Shown: positions 33,219-44,659 of the stretch, piece after piece
How positions within the stretch are numbered: position 1 is the first letter of the stretch
Layout of the letters: the number at the start of each line of letters is the position of its first letter
Source of the DNA: Euborellia annulipes
Lineage: Eukaryota > Arthropoda > Insecta > Dermaptera > Anisolabididae
NCBI GenBank assembly: GCA_023213315.1
Contig: JAKCPI010015794.1
Span: forward strand, 60,497 to 124,496
Length of the DNA stretch: 64,000 nt
Reading direction: 5' to 3'
Translations under genes and position numbers: made by a program
Notes under the pieces: model-generated
What the model was told of the DNA's origin: nothing
The model's database searches: none
Seen by the model: the letters and a program-made list of their open reading frames with translations, nothing else

Positions 33219-33974
33219 TTGAATTACTATACATTTTTCACGGAATGAGTTTTGACTGATTTTTATACCTATAAAAAATAAATTATTTCTAGGCTTATAA
33301 TCTAAAAAAATTTGGAATTGTAATTATTTTATTTTAAATGACTTAAAGTTATGTAGTTTATTTTTTTATTCTTTAGAACTCGCTGCCTCCCATCTCACTC
33401 TGTCTCTCTCTATATCTCTCTCTCTCTCGCTCCCTAATTTAATTTAATTCGATAATTCATTCTTAATTAAACAAAGTAGGGAGGGAGAGAGATGGTTAAA
33501 ATAAAAAAAAATAAATATTAATTCAGAAATAATTTTATTAGGACAGTGTAAATATAATGAAAAATTATTATACAAATATTTATATAAATTTTATAAATGT
33601 AATTCAAAATAAATATTTTTTCATACAATTAGAATAGAAATATGGGAAGAGTAAATTTTAACCAGATGGCCCGGGGTCAAGAGCCAGTTAGGGATCCGGG
33701 ACAGTTCAAAATTTATCTCCTCTATCATGTAATCAATATTGGGCTAACCAAGAGTGGTGGAGTGCGGCTAATTTTACCCTAACCTAGTAATCCGGGGAAC
33801 GCTATCAAGGAGACTTGAGCTGTGTTAATTTCGGCTCAGAGTTCAACCTGCACAGAGAATTTTCAAAATTGCCCACATTTCTATTAAATCTCTTGACTTT
33901 TTCTTCTTAAATGCCAGTTAATGTTTAAAAAATATCTATTTTATTTAAAATTGGTCTTTCTTTTTTTAGATTTT
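33219..33974. other. AT-rich intergenic DNA
   Basis: A CT run lies at 33400-33430. 33660-33880 is GC-richer and unique. No gene is supported. Confidence 0.45.
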
Positions 33975-34062
33975 TACTTTCTCTTAACCTATATATGAAA
34001 TATATATAGAGAGAAAGTATTGCGATCATGTCGAGATTTTGATGGATATACATGTTTTTTAA
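33975..34062 (+). mobile_element. HP-A outer-end fragment (copy 7a)
   Basis: TACTTTCTCTTAACC to GTCGAGATTTTGATGGATAT only, then unrelated sequence. A reversed outer-end fragment lies at 35291-35350. Confidence 0.65.
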
Positions 34063-34073
34063 AATATGTTCCT

Positions 34074-34700
34074 ATGAGAGTGAATAAAACAAAATTTTTT
34101 TTTAAATTCAAATTATCTTGGACATTTGGCTGAGAAGTCTGCGCAAATTTTCAGCAAAATCAATTGCCTTCTTCAGAGCTAATTAAACTCTTCATTAATT
34201 ATCTTATAATAGAGAAAGCAAAATTTTAACAACCAATTCAAAAAAAAACCTTCAATATAATATTATCATTGTAATAGAAATGTCAATTGATTGATTATTA
34301 GTGAATGAGTTTAATTGATTGTGAAGATGGCAGTTTATTGTGTCGAAACAAATTAAAATAGAAGCAGCCAAATGTTCATGATGCTTTGGAATATAAAAGG
34401 ATAATTGGAACGAAGTTCTTTAACGCAGCCTTCGCAGGGTGAATTGGGAGAAAATGTAAGGTAGCAAAAACGCGTTCCTTACAAAAATGCGTTCCCAGCG
34501 CCCGAGCGACGGCGGAGGAAGGCGAGATAAGCCGAAGTCTTGGCTTCTTCTCTTTATTTCCTTCTATCTACTTTAAATAATATTCATATTAAATTATATT
34601 CTGAGTTGAAGAAAAGGCGTGAGGAACTTCGTCCCTGCCGGGCGTCCTACGACCCCACACGTTTTTTTTTTTTTTAATTTTGTTGTATTCACTCTCAATT
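34074..34700. mobile_element. Inverted-repeat element with two hammerhead-like motifs
   Basis: The ends TGAGAGTGAATAAAACAAAA and, from the right, TGAGAGTGAATACAACAAAA are near-identical. Inside, the minus strand has CTGAAGA-A-GGCAA-loop-TTGCT-GAAAA (34147-34176), and the plus strand has a related TGAAGATGG...TGTCGAAAC (34322-34348). The right half contains a GC-rich unique part (GCGCCCGAGCGACGGCGGAG). It may be a Penelope-like remnant. Confidence 0.5.
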
Positions 34701-34717
34701 AGCGGAAGAAGTGTTAA

Positions 34718-34776
34718 CTTAGCTCGGGTAACTCATGGTTGCCATCAGAGTACTCACAAGAAGTGAGCCCCTGAGT
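34718..34776 (-). mobile_element. HP-SINE 5'-domain fragment, subfamily B
   Basis: Plus-strand order: AGCTCGGGTAACTC, ATGGTTGCCATC, ACTCACAAGAAGTGAG, CCCCTGAGTG. Here the second stem reads CTCAC/GTGAG instead of CCCAC/GTGGG, so pairing is kept. The 3' body is missing. Confidence 0.65.
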
Positions 34777-35290
34777 GATTTTAACCAACTGAATCTCTAA
34801 GTAATATATTTTTAAAATTTTTTGTTTTTCTGAATACACCAAAGAGTAACAATATTTTCTTAAAAATTAAAACACAAGCTCTTTGGCCTAGCTCTTAAAG
34901 ATTTTCACATATCTTCATTGAGAAACTGCTATAGATATTTTTCTTTAAAATTTATTTTGTTCCTTTGGTAATATATAAAAAGATATTAGGATAATAATTT
35001 ATCAGCCAGCTTGGCTGGAACCCTTCTCGAAAAGTTGAGATTTCAACCAGTAAGCTTCATTCCCTTCTTAGGGAAGTGATTTCTTCTTAAATTAAGAAAA
35101 ATAACTACTCTTCTGAACCTCTCTAATTAATGGGAGTTGATGAATTTGCTTTCGATGAACGATTAAGATTAATTTAATCCTGTCTAGAAGAGAAGAAAAG
35201 TTTTCCCCTAAAAGAAAAACCGAACTAACAAAAAAAAAAAAAAAAATATAAAAAGAAGAACGCATAGAAAATCGGGATAATTTTTTTTGC
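34777..35290. other. AT-rich intergenic DNA
   Basis: No gene or repeat was recognised. Confidence 0.5.
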
Positions 35291-35350
35291 TTCAAAACGT
35301 GTGCATCCAGGCAATACTTTCTCTCTATATATTATAGACTAGAGAAAGTA
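35291..35350 (-). mobile_element. HP-A outer-end fragment (copy 7b)
   Basis: TTCAAAACGTGTGCATCC through CAATACTTTCTCTCTATATA to AGAGAAAGTA: the last 60 bp of the family, reversed. Confidence 0.6.
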
Positions 35351-35856
35351 AAATATATAAATAGATTATATCACTTTTTTTAAAATAAAATTTAATGTTG
35401 CTTGTACACTATAAATGGATAGGTTGCATCAATAAAACTTCCAGAATAAGAAGTTTCTGCCTAAATTGATTGAACTATCTTTAGTTATTGTGAGCTCTAC
35501 ATATGTAATAAACATATTGTTATATACTAATTTGATCAAAAAAATTTAAAAAAATTTTGCTTTATATATTAACATAAATTGTATGAAGCAAACAGTTTTT
35601 TATTTTCGTATATAACAATATGTTTTTATTAAGCCAAAATGTCTTATTCCGAAAGTTAAATTGAATCCGGCTCAACCGTATACTTATGTTCTTCTACTAT
35701 AAAATTTATTATTTTTGAAAATTTTCAAACTTTTGTGAAACTCATTTACGTATATACAATTAATTTTCTCGGTTTTTTAATATTATTTATAATTTAATAA
35801 TAACAGCTGGGTAGGGTCGCCCCATGGGGGGGGGGATAAATGTATTTTAATTAATT

Positions 35857-36880
35857 ATGAGGAAGAGTTTTTATTTTTTATTTTAAATATTTGATTAATA
35901 TATTTTTCAATTATTTACACCCTAAGAAAGCGTCATTTTAAATTTTATTAAAATCGAATGAAAAATAAATTTTAGGGGGGGGAGGGGGTGATTGGACTTT
36001 CTGAGGTCTAAAATACCATTTTTCAATTATTTACACCCTAAGAAAGCACATTTTAAATTTTATTAAAATCGAATGAAAAATAAATTTTAGGGGGGAGGGG
36101 GATGATTGGACTTTCTGAGGTCTAAAATACCATTTTTCAATTATTTACACCCTAAGAAAGCCACATTTTAAATTTTATTAAAATCGAATGAAAAATAAAT
36201 TCAGGGGGGGGTCAGGGGGGTGATTGAAATTTTGAGGTCAAAATACATTTTTCAATTATTTACACCCTAAGAAAGCGACATTTTAAATTTTATTAAAATC
36301 GAATGAAAAATAAATTTTAGGGGGGCAGGGGGGTGATTGGACTTTTGAGGTCTAAAATACCATTTTTCAATTATTTACACCCTAAGAAAGCCACATTTTA
36401 AATTTTATTAAAATCGAATGAAAAATAAATTTTAGGGGGCGTCAGGGGGTGATTGGATTTCTGAGGTCTAAAATACCATTTTCAATTATTTACACCCTAA
36501 GAAAGCAATTTTAAATTTTATTAAAATCGAATGAAAAATAAATTTTAGGGGGGTAGGGGGTGATTGGACTTTCTGAGGTTAAAATACCATTTTCAATTAT
36601 TTACACCCTAAGAAAGCCACATTTTAAATTTTATTAAAATCGAATGAAAAATAAATTTTAGGGGGGGCAGGGGGTGATTGGACTTTCTGAGGTCTAAAAT
36701 ACATTTTTCAATTATTTACACCCTAAGAAAGCCAATTTTAAATTTTATTAAAATCGAATGAAAAATAAAAAAAATAATAATTATAGGGGGGGGGGGCGCA
36801 GAGGGAAAAATCTTTTCAAATGTCGAATTGTTAGGGGGAGGAAGAGTTTTTATTTTTCATTTTAAAGATTTGATAAATAT
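35857..36880. repeat. Eight-unit tandem array, about 115-bp period
   Basis: Units start near 35903, 36019, 36133, 36248, 36363, 36479, 36590 and 36703, each reading TTTTCAATTATTTACACCCT then AAGAAAGC, AAATTTTATTAAAATCGAAT and a G-tract block before GGTGATTGGACTTTCTGAGG. Spacing varies from 111 to 116, mostly by G-run length. The array is bracketed by a direct repeat of GAGGAAGAGTTTTTATTTTT (35860 and 36839), so it may have expanded inside a larger duplicated unit. Confidence 0.9.
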
Positions 36881-37032
36881 ATTTTCCGTAAAGGAGTTAG
36901 ATCTGTTTTCAATGTTTGCTATGGGGTAATTGATAACCCAAAAAGGGGGGTTCCTACTAATTGATATAATGATAGCCTAAAACACGGAAAATTCTACATT
37001 AAAAAAAGAAAATGGTAGTAGTGGAGTAGGTA

Positions 37033-37062
37033 AAAGAAGAAGAAGAAGAAGAAGAAGAAAAA
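37033..37062. repeat. AAG microsatellite
   Basis: About eight tandem AAG units followed by an AAT run. Confidence 0.9.
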
Positions 37063-37109
37063 ATTAATAATAATAATGATGTTATCCTCTTAAAATTGAT
37101 AATTATTTT

Positions 37110-37365
37110 TAATTCCTGTTACGGTTTCGAATCGCACGTTAATTGTATTAAGAAGGATCTTGGGAACGAGACAGGTCGCCACGTAAATGCGCAATTCGGC
37201 GCCGCCAAAACGGCCAATGGGATTAGATGTTAAGCAAGCTCTAATTCCGGCTCGGTGTCTTTTATCGTCGGCTTAAGAGTTGGATAGGATAATCTGATAT
37301 TCTCGCGTTTAAAACGGCCTCGAGTGACTTTTATTAGCTTTCAACGAATGGGGCATAATCTCGCT
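37110..37365. other. GC-rich unique island, candidate conserved non-coding DNA
   Basis: A sharply bounded non-repetitive block with CpGs (CGCGTTTAAAACGGCCTCGA near 37302 and AATTCGGCGCCGCC near 37191). No long frame. It is one of the better enhancer-like candidates in the window; this rests on composition alone. Confidence 0.35.
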
Positions 37366-37722
37366 TCACCTTATGCATACGGATGCGAATCCCTGTGTAA
37401 CTGGGCAACTCACTCGCCTCCCCTCACAGAAAAAAAAATCATATTCAATTTATTCAATGCATCCTAATTGCTTATTTTTTTTATTACATTTAAAAAATTT
37501 GCCTTTTTTTATTTACTGGTACTATACTTTACAAAATGACAACCATTCAGATTGCGTTCTGAACAAAACCGTAACTAACACTGGGCAGTTTTCAATAAGA
37601 AAAGAGTACTGCAGCTCACTCTCGCCATGTGTTGGTTAATGGGGTTCAGGAGCGACGTCTAAAAGTACTTTTAAAAAAACTAGACTTTCAATGCGTTTTT
37701 TTTAATGAATTAAATTCATAAG

Positions 37723-37835
37723 AGATTATTGGGACATCAAGCTATAATTTTTTTAATGACTTATTAAAAAATTATCGTAATTAATTTTTTTGTTATCCAG
37801 CAAATACAAAAAAAAACAAGATGTCCCAATAATCT
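37723..37835. mobile_element. Short MITE with 16-bp perfect termini
   Basis: AGATTATTGGGACATC (37723-37738) and its exact complement (37820-37835) enclose 81 bp of AT-rich DNA. AATTCAT-type sequences lie outside both ends. No target duplication was resolved. Confidence 0.65.
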
Positions 37836-38235
37836 AATTTTTTTTAAATTTAAAAATGAATTTATTGTTATTATTAATCACAAAATAAGCTTAGATGATT
37901 TATTTAAAAACCAACTATCAAATTAGTTCAGCATTCTTGCAATAGATGGCACGCTTGTTTAACAGACGATATAGTATTAGCCTATATCTGGCCTGTATTT
38001 ATATATTTTTATGCTTTTATAAAAGATACATAATATATAATAACATTTATAAAGTATTTATTGTTAAAAGATCAATTAAAATCAACCAAATGCATTAAAT
38101 ATTAATTAGCTACCATTCTGACATCTCTTGGCAAATTTTTGAATTACTTGATTTTTTGGGCATACTTTTATGACACACAACGCCATCTTATCGGGAAAAA
38201 CATGCGAAACCATTTAGCTCCCGAGCCCCCAAGGG
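37836..38235. other. AT-rich intergenic DNA
   Basis: Nothing recognised. Confidence 0.5.
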
Positions 38236-38326
38236 TCAGACATGTAAAGAACAGAAGGACTGCCAGTCCTAGCTCGGGTAGCTCGTGGTCGCCATCCACG
38301 TACCCACAAGATGTGGGCCCCTGAGC
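38236..38326 (-). mobile_element. HP-SINE fragment, subfamily A
   Basis: Retains GACATGTAAAGAACAGAAGG, CTGCCAGTCC and the complete 5' structured domain ending GGGCCCCTGAGC (plus-strand reading). The 3' body is cut at AAGGGTCA. Confidence 0.75.
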
Positions 38327-39177
38327 ATCTAAATATAAATACTATATGAATGAATATTCTAAGACTAATCACCAATTTGATTCTATTTATTTATTTTTTT
38401 TTCACTTCAAATTATATTTTTCATAACTAGAGAGAGCAATTTTTTATATCTTTTAAAATTTTTATTAGATTTCTCATGTTCATATAAAGACAGTTTATTT
38501 TGTTTGAAAAAATTCATAAATAGAGATTTTGATACACAAATTTCCAGTTCACCTAATTCCAAACATATAAACATGAATGTAATATAAATGTTTTAACATT
38601 AATAAACTTTTGGTTTAATGAAATGTAATAAAAATTGTGAACACACAAAATAATGAAATTCCATTTTTTATTAATAAAAAAAAAAAAATCTATCCAACAA
38701 TTAAAAAAATATTTTACTATTTTATATTTCACATATAAATTCCAAATGATATTCCTGTATGTGACAAAGTTATTTTTTTTATCCAATATAATAATAATAA
38801 TTATAAAATACACAATATGTATAAAATATGCAAATTGGGTTTATTTCGTTTTTTTTTTTATTATCAAATATAATTTTATAATTTGAATTTATAAATAGAT
38901 GGGTGGTTTGAGAGAAGTTTTGATAAAAGCAATTTGTAAATTGAGGAGGACCTTCAACAACTTAAGAAGCTTCAAGGTATTTTTGCATAATTAATTAAAT
39001 TTCTTTTAAAGGGGAAAAAAATTATGGAAAAAAAAAACAATGGATGGAGAAGTGAGAGAGAAAACAGCAGTAGCCTATAATAAGAGGGTGATTGCTTATT
39101 CATTAATGTTTTTTAAATTGGATGTCTTGCATTATAAAATACCAATCTATTGATAGTATTTAATAACACATCGATCT
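38327..39177. other. AT-rich intergenic DNA
   Basis: No gene. Several overlapping open frames on both strands here are lysine/phenylalanine-rich readings of A/T runs. Confidence 0.5.
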
Positions 39178-39331
39178 GAGAAAAAGAAAACTTTCCGGCA
39201 TTTGAGACCATTTATTTCAATTGTTTGATAGCCAATCCAATTTTTTTTGGATGGAAGGGGATGCGAATCCCGGACCTCTAGCATCAGATGCTTATACTCC
39301 GACTATAGATCAAGCAAGGGCAAGGGCTGTA
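39178..39331 (-). mobile_element. tRNA-derived SINE, head type 2
   Basis: The minus strand reads CTTGATCTATAGTCGGAGTA (A-box region), then GGTCCGGGATTCGCATCCCC (B box), an AATTGGATTGGCTAT/CAATTGAAAT inverted block, and TCTCAAATGCCGGAAAG, the shared tail. No poly-A or duplication survives. Confidence 0.65.
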
Positions 39332-39404
39332 AAACTTTAAAATATTAGACAAATTGAACTTAATATTCTATCACAAATCTTGAAACTTTTTTTTTAAAAT
39401 TTGT

Positions 39405-39538
39405 TTAAAGGGTATTTCGACATCTGATTTTTATTTCAATCAACCCAATTAAATTGAAATAAATTTCTTCTTCTGGGACCTCGATCTTTGACCACCAGAA
39501 GCTAATGCTCTACCTCTGAGCCATAGGTCAAGGGCAAA
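39405..39538 (-). mobile_element. tRNA-derived SINE, head type 3
   Basis: The minus strand reads CTATGGCTCAGAGGTAGAGC (a near-perfect A box), then AAGATCGAGGTCCCAG (B box), the AATTTATTTCAATTTAATTGG block and ATCAGATGTCGAAATACC as the tail. It lies only 74 bp from the SINE above, in the same orientation. Confidence 0.7.
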
Positions 39539-39587
39539 GTTGAAACTAAAAGTTTAGTTTAGATTTAGTGGGGAATACATTTTTTTT

Positions 39588-39784
39588 CCTATCTTGGGGT
39601 ATCCCTTTATGTGGGGTCGGCAAAATTAACTTATAAAAAAATAAGACCGAGAGAAAAGCAAGTCTCACACTTGATATGAAAAAGGGCAAAAAGGCTGACA
39701 TAAAGGAAATGAAGAAATGCCAGTCTTAGCTCGGGTAACTCGTGGTCGCCATACACGTACTCACTAGAAGTGAGCCCCTGAGTG
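39588..39784 (-). mobile_element. HP-SINE, subfamily B, near complete
   Basis: The plus-strand reading runs from a T-rich end through GTGGGGTCGGCAAAA to AGCTCGGGTAACTCGTGG and TCACTAGAAGTGAGCCCCTG. The body has diverged from subfamily A, but order and spacing are kept. The second stem is CTCAC/GTGAG as in the 34.7-kb copy. Confidence 0.7.
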
Positions 39785-40013
39785 TGTTAGTTGGGAATAA
39801 ATAAAATTAGTAAAAATATTATAGCCTATACACAGGGCTTCAGTCAGAGAATTTTTATGGCCCATTTGAAAGATGATCCGGCCGAATTGAATGCCCCTAC
39901 CCCCACCCCTTATTTGTGATAAAAAATTGAAAAAATGATAGCCCTCACCATGGACTGTATTCAGGAAAGGTGCAAACAGGCCATTGGAGTCCGATGAATT
40001 AAAACAAAATATA

Positions 40014-40092
40014 TAAGAAAGTATACGTATACTTTATTCAATATAAGGTTTGAGGAGATAAATATTGAATAAAGTATAGGTATATTTTCTTA
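40014..40092. ncRNA. Pre-miRNA-like hairpin (candidate)
   Basis: Arms 40014-40044 and 40062-40092 (starting TAAGAAAGTATACGTATACT) form a 31-bp stem with one G-G mismatch and one G-U wobble around a 17-base loop (AAGGTTTGAGGAGATAA). Size and near-perfect pairing fit an animal pre-miRNA or a small palindromic element. No relatedness to a known miRNA was recognised, and expression is unknown. Confidence 0.35.
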
Positions 40093-42049
40093 CACAGTAT
40101 ATTATCGCCTGTGATAATTAATTGAGGTACTAGTAATTAATTAAATATAATTAGTCATTCATTATTAATCAAATAAAAACAAGGAAAATTTTTGTGAGAA
40201 AGAATCATATTAATATCAATAATATACAAGAAAAAAGTACTCATGTATTGTGAGAATAATTAAATGTAAATACTTTTTTAATTTATTTGTTTTCAAATTA
40301 GAATTTTTCTTTTCTAAATAAATAAATAAATAAATTCAATTGATTTTGATCATTGCATGACAATCGTTTAATTGCATATTAAATTTCAATTTCGTTTTGG
40401 GAGGCGGAAGGGTTGGCTTTTTAACTATGGGATCAATTGGATGGTGAAAATATAAAAAAAAAGGAAATAAAAGTTGGAATAATTCTTTCATTAAATGGAC
40501 ACAGAGTGTATTGAGAACCGGCTATCCGGAGGGTGTGACATGCTCTCTATACAAAGTGCATAATAAATTTATATTGTACATATATATTGTTTAAACTCTT
40601 ACAATATATATTATTGTGGTTATTTTATCAAGAATACATATGCATGAATCATCATGAAGGATTTTACTATTATTAAATTTTTTAATTTTAAATTACGTCA
40701 TAATTGAAAAATATAAAGCCCTAGGTAAGACTTTAAGAGCCTTGCAATCAAGGCCCTCTCACCCTCGGATGAATGACCAGGAACAAACTTGCTTGTCAAA
40801 GCAGCTGGAGTTATAATGAGAAAGAGGGCGCGCGCCGCGCGTTTGCAACGTAAACTTGTTTTTAACACTGTATAATAAATCCATTAATTAATCTATTAAA
40901 CTAATTAAAAATGCAAATATTTTTTTTTCTCACTTTCACTCACTAAAAATGAAATTTGATATAATTTAATGATCGCAAAATCGTAAATTAAAAAATTTAT
41001 TATGAGATAAATAAATTATGAAGATCAAATATATGTTAAAACAGATTGATTCAATTAATGAATAAAATATTTCTCATCTCTTTTAATAGCGGATATATTT
41101 AAATTTAAAATGTATTTCAGAATACTTATTTGCCTCAAAATGTCACTAAATTTGAATGCCGGTTATAAAAAAATGCTATTTCCTATTGTGCGCTTTTATA
41201 AATCCAACTAGCTGATTGATATAATGCTCGAACTTAAGCGGCCTTTGCTCCCCCTTTCACCGTCTTCGACTGACCCTTGCCTTTTTTTAACACCGTGTAA
41301 ATATCACTTAACCGCAACAATTGTGGTGAATGTTGCTCTTCTCCGTTGCCAGGAGGCTTAAAAAAATTTAATTGATCTGAATATTACTCCAAAACATTGA
41401 CTAGACCGACAGTTATTTATTTTTATTCCCTAGATCCTTTCAAAAACCTTAAATCTCAAAAAGGGCTGATTATTTGAAAAAAGTAAAAATAAGAAAAGTT
41501 ATCTATAGGCAGTAGAATTTAATTTAAAATTACTTTTTAAAATTATTGAGAAAAAACTAAAGAAAGTATAAAATGCTTGAAGTTTAAATTTCCTATTAAA
41601 AACAGTTTTTATTTTTCGGCTTCTTGGTCATTCAGCCAGTTCACTGTATAGGCCTACTTTATAAAAAAATACAATCTCTAACAAAAATACATAATTACAA
41701 AAAATTCAGTACATAAAAAACCTATTTACAAAAAAACATAGTTATTCAAAATACATTATACCAACAACACTTTACAACTGTAAAAACAGTTGGTTCATAA
41801 CAGCTGTTGTATGATTATACGTACATACATCTCGTCCATAGTGATGGGCGAGGTAAAAACAAGGAAAGCAAGATTTAAATTTCGCTTGATATAATTTTCC
41901 ATCCTGTATGAAATCAAAACAGAAATGTTATTTTGAATCAAAAGGTCAGCTGGTTACATAAATAAAGAGAAGCGGTAAATGATAAAGCCATCTAATCCTT
42001 TGTCTTTTCATTTGAATCTAACCTTGCATGTTATTTGAACTGATAATAA
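40093..42049. other. AT-rich intergenic DNA
   Basis: No gene is supported. An AAAT run lies at 40315-40335. 40730-40850 and 41210-41350 are GC-richer and unique. TTTTTCGGCTTCTTGGTCATT near 41613 resembles the minus-strand SINE tail. Confidence 0.4.
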
Positions 42050-42540
42050 CATGTGCTCTCTCTCTCCCTTTTTTTTACCATGATTTTCATATTGTATTTT
42101 AATTGAAAAATGCTGCGCCAGCTTGTATCATCAAGTGTTCGTCTTTGTACTTGAAACGCAAGGCCTTTAATCACGACTGGCATCGTTTGATCTGCCTGAT
42201 GACAGAGTTACATTTCCAAAATATGCTAATCTTCCCACCCATTTCGTAAGGTCTGTCTGTCCTCAAACCAAACCGAAGACGACAAGCCAAGTCTTATTGG
42301 GCTTGAAGGCATCTTCCTCCTCCTTTCTCTCTCTGACTTCCTCTCTTGTTGATCAAGTTGATTAGAGTTGTGAAGGGAAGGAATATTGTAACAGTGCAGT
42401 TAGTTGGAAGGGAGACAAGTAAGTCGCCAAACCCAGAGATCATCTTGAGAACTTCAATAACACCTTGACTCAAATTGGATATGAATAATGATTCGTCGGA
42501 TCTTGGAGCATATGTCAATTTCCTTTATGGTTCCGTCTTT
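42050..42540. other. Unique GC-richer island
   Basis: Non-repetitive, with CT tracts and GAAGACGACAAGCCAAGTC near 42272. The short open frames show no domain. Candidate regulatory DNA or untranslated exon, unproven. Confidence 0.3.
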
Positions 42541-42862
42541 CTCTATACTACACTCATACGAATATTACTTAGAATTTAATTAAGATAACAAGAATGTTAT
42601 ATTGTAATCATTTTCCGGATGGTTGCATAAGAAATTAGGACAAACTATAAACTTAAATTTCAAAAAAATCTGGCGTTGGTTTTTCTACATATTGGTTGGT
42701 GTTATTTATAGGCTCGATTTTAGCAAACATTTTCCATACAGTTTTTTGTATAATAACAAACGTTAATTATAATTTAATAAATTAAAAATATATTTTCTAG
42801 ATGACTGGGAAGTAAATTTATCACTAAGATAGGCAGTGTTTTATTTCAACTCTGCCTACAAT

Positions 42863-44408
42863 CAAGGGCGGATACAGGGGGGGGGGTTAAAGGAGGTAAT
42901 TATCCCCCCCCCCCGAGATAAAAAAATACTTTTTTTTCGAAAAAAAAAAATTTATTTTTAATGTAAAATTTTAAAAATTAATACTTAAAAATTTGATTTG
43001 TATTTATATTCTGGCAAACAAGTACAGAATGCGCCTTTAATGCCCAGTTGCACCAACATATCTCAAGTCTCAAGATCGTCTTACATCTTACATTTGAACT
43101 TAGAGTGTTGCACCAACATTTAATACGAACTTAAGTCCTGATTTTGAGCTTACATCTCAAGTAGTCAAATTTGGCGACTTAAGTCCCTCTCAGCCTGAAT
43201 TCGTAACCTAAAAGGAGAATTGTGACATTTTATCTATTCAACTATCTATATAATCCCTTAGAATATATTTTTTTTTTTTTAATTAATCAATCTTATTGTT
43301 ATTATTTAAAAAAAAAATTATATTTTCATACTGCCTGTCAAGAATTTTTAAAAAATTTACCAGGTATATTTATATTATATATAAAAAATTCGAAATAAAA
43401 TTTGTTGAAGCATAGACGGTGTGTAAAAGTTTAAACTGTTTTTAATCGCTATAAATTGGTTTTTACTTCAAGATATTAATAGAAAACGTGAATATTGGTG
43501 TGGATGGAGCTGATCGGAGGTGAAGATTTTGATGTCTGCATAATGTTATAATTGACAGAGAAGGTTTTGAACATAACCTCGTATTTTCAAAATATATCTG
43601 TCAAAATTCACTATGATTTTAAATAAATATATTAAATATATTTTTACTGTTAAATTTATTAATATATTAAATTAAAATATTAGCCTAAATTAAATTATTA
43701 ATTTGTTTATTAATTAAATAAACCCATTATTAAAAATATAATATTTTATATTAAATATTTTAAATAGATATTAAAAATAATAGATTTAAAAGTTGATTGA
43801 ATTGAAGTGGCAGAAAAACGTCAAACAAAAAGTAAGTAAATTTATTTATTTTAAATTAAAAAAAAAATACTGTAGATTAACTTACAATTTGTTTGTGTTT
43901 TTTTGTACCATTTCATTCAATAGTTCGTCTAGAAAAATATATTATGAAAATTTTTCTCTTTTTTTATTCCCCAATGAGGGAGGACCTAGAAATACTTCAC
44001 TTATTAAAATTTGTTAATATTTTTTTGTTGACAGAATTTGATAAAACAGATTAAGCTGATTATTTATTTATTTATTTTTATTTTGGTCAGATTTTGGTTA
44101 GCAAATATGTTTTTTGTTGTCCTGCAGTGCCGCCTAGTGGCTAATTTGTAACAAAAATGCGAGGTTGCCAGATGTTGTTTTTTCTTAAAGGCAGCTTGTG
44201 TAAGATCATTTGAAGATTCATTGGTGCAACGTTTTAAATCTCAAGCTGAGACTTGAGTTCAAGACGGACTTGACCAAGCCAAGATCTGAGACTTGTTGGT
44301 GCAACTGGGCATAAATTACCGAAATTAAGAAAAAATAGTGTGTTGTGCGACGAGTCACACCAGATTAACCACCCCCCCCCCCGAGAAACACCTCTGGATC
44401 CGCTCTTG
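42863..44408. mobile_element. hAT-like element H1, copy 1, with nested insertion
   Basis: The flanks CCTACAAT (42855-42862 and 44409-44416) are a perfect 8-bp duplication. The ends CAAGGGCGGATACAGG and, from the right, CAAGAGCGGATCCAGAGG are the terminal repeats, each running into a G or C homopolymer. Without the 1271-bp nested element the body is about 270 bp and non-coding. Near its right end it contains TGCGACGAGTCACACCAGAT, which matches the HP-A palindrome arm. Confidence 0.9.
43041..44311. mobile_element. PIF/Harbinger-like element nested in H1
   Basis: The perfect 18-bp termini TGCCCAGTTGCACCAACA are flanked by TAA on both sides (43038-43040 and 44312-44314). H1 copy 2 shows the empty site GCCTTTAAATTACC. 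A 3-bp TWA duplication is the PIF/Harbinger signature. Subterminal repeats (GTTGCACCAAC near 43110, TTGGTGCAAC near 44221) repeat the end sequence inside. No transposase or Myb-like frame was found, so it is non-autonomous. Confidence 0.82.
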
Positions 44409-44535
44409 CCTACAATAAAACTTCTGGAATAGATTTAAATATTATAAATATCGAAAATACAGACAAAAATGCTTTAAGTACTAAAAAAAAAAAAACATAA
44501 GTAATTTATATATAGATCTGCCATTTGTTATGAGA

Positions 44536-44652
44536 GCAAATTTGCTAGATGAGTTTGTGTTTATAATTAGAGAAAATTGGATTCGAGCGAGGAAGTTCGG
44601 GTTCGAGTCCAGTGCGCGTCCAATCATAAACACAAACTAATCTCGCAAATTT
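44536..44652 (+). repeat. Inverted repeat enclosing a polymerase III B box
   Basis: Arms of about 32 bp (GAGTTTGTGTTTATAATT and AATCATAAACACAAACTAAT) enclose TTCGGGTTCGAGTCCAGTGC, which contains GGTTCGAGTCC (44600-44610), a textbook B box. No proper tRNA cloverleaf can be drawn. It may be a tRNA-derived SINE head inserted in, or forming part of, a fold-back element. Confidence 0.55.
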
Positions 44653-44659
44653 CCTATCT

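Noticed and set aside
35857..36880. CRISPR array
   Set aside because: Repeats are contiguous 115-bp units without unique spacers, there are no cas genes, and the genome is eukaryotic.
38553..38886. Hydrophobic small proteins encoded on both strands near 38.7 kb
   Set aside because: I/F/K/N-rich readings of A/T homopolymers without start context or domain.
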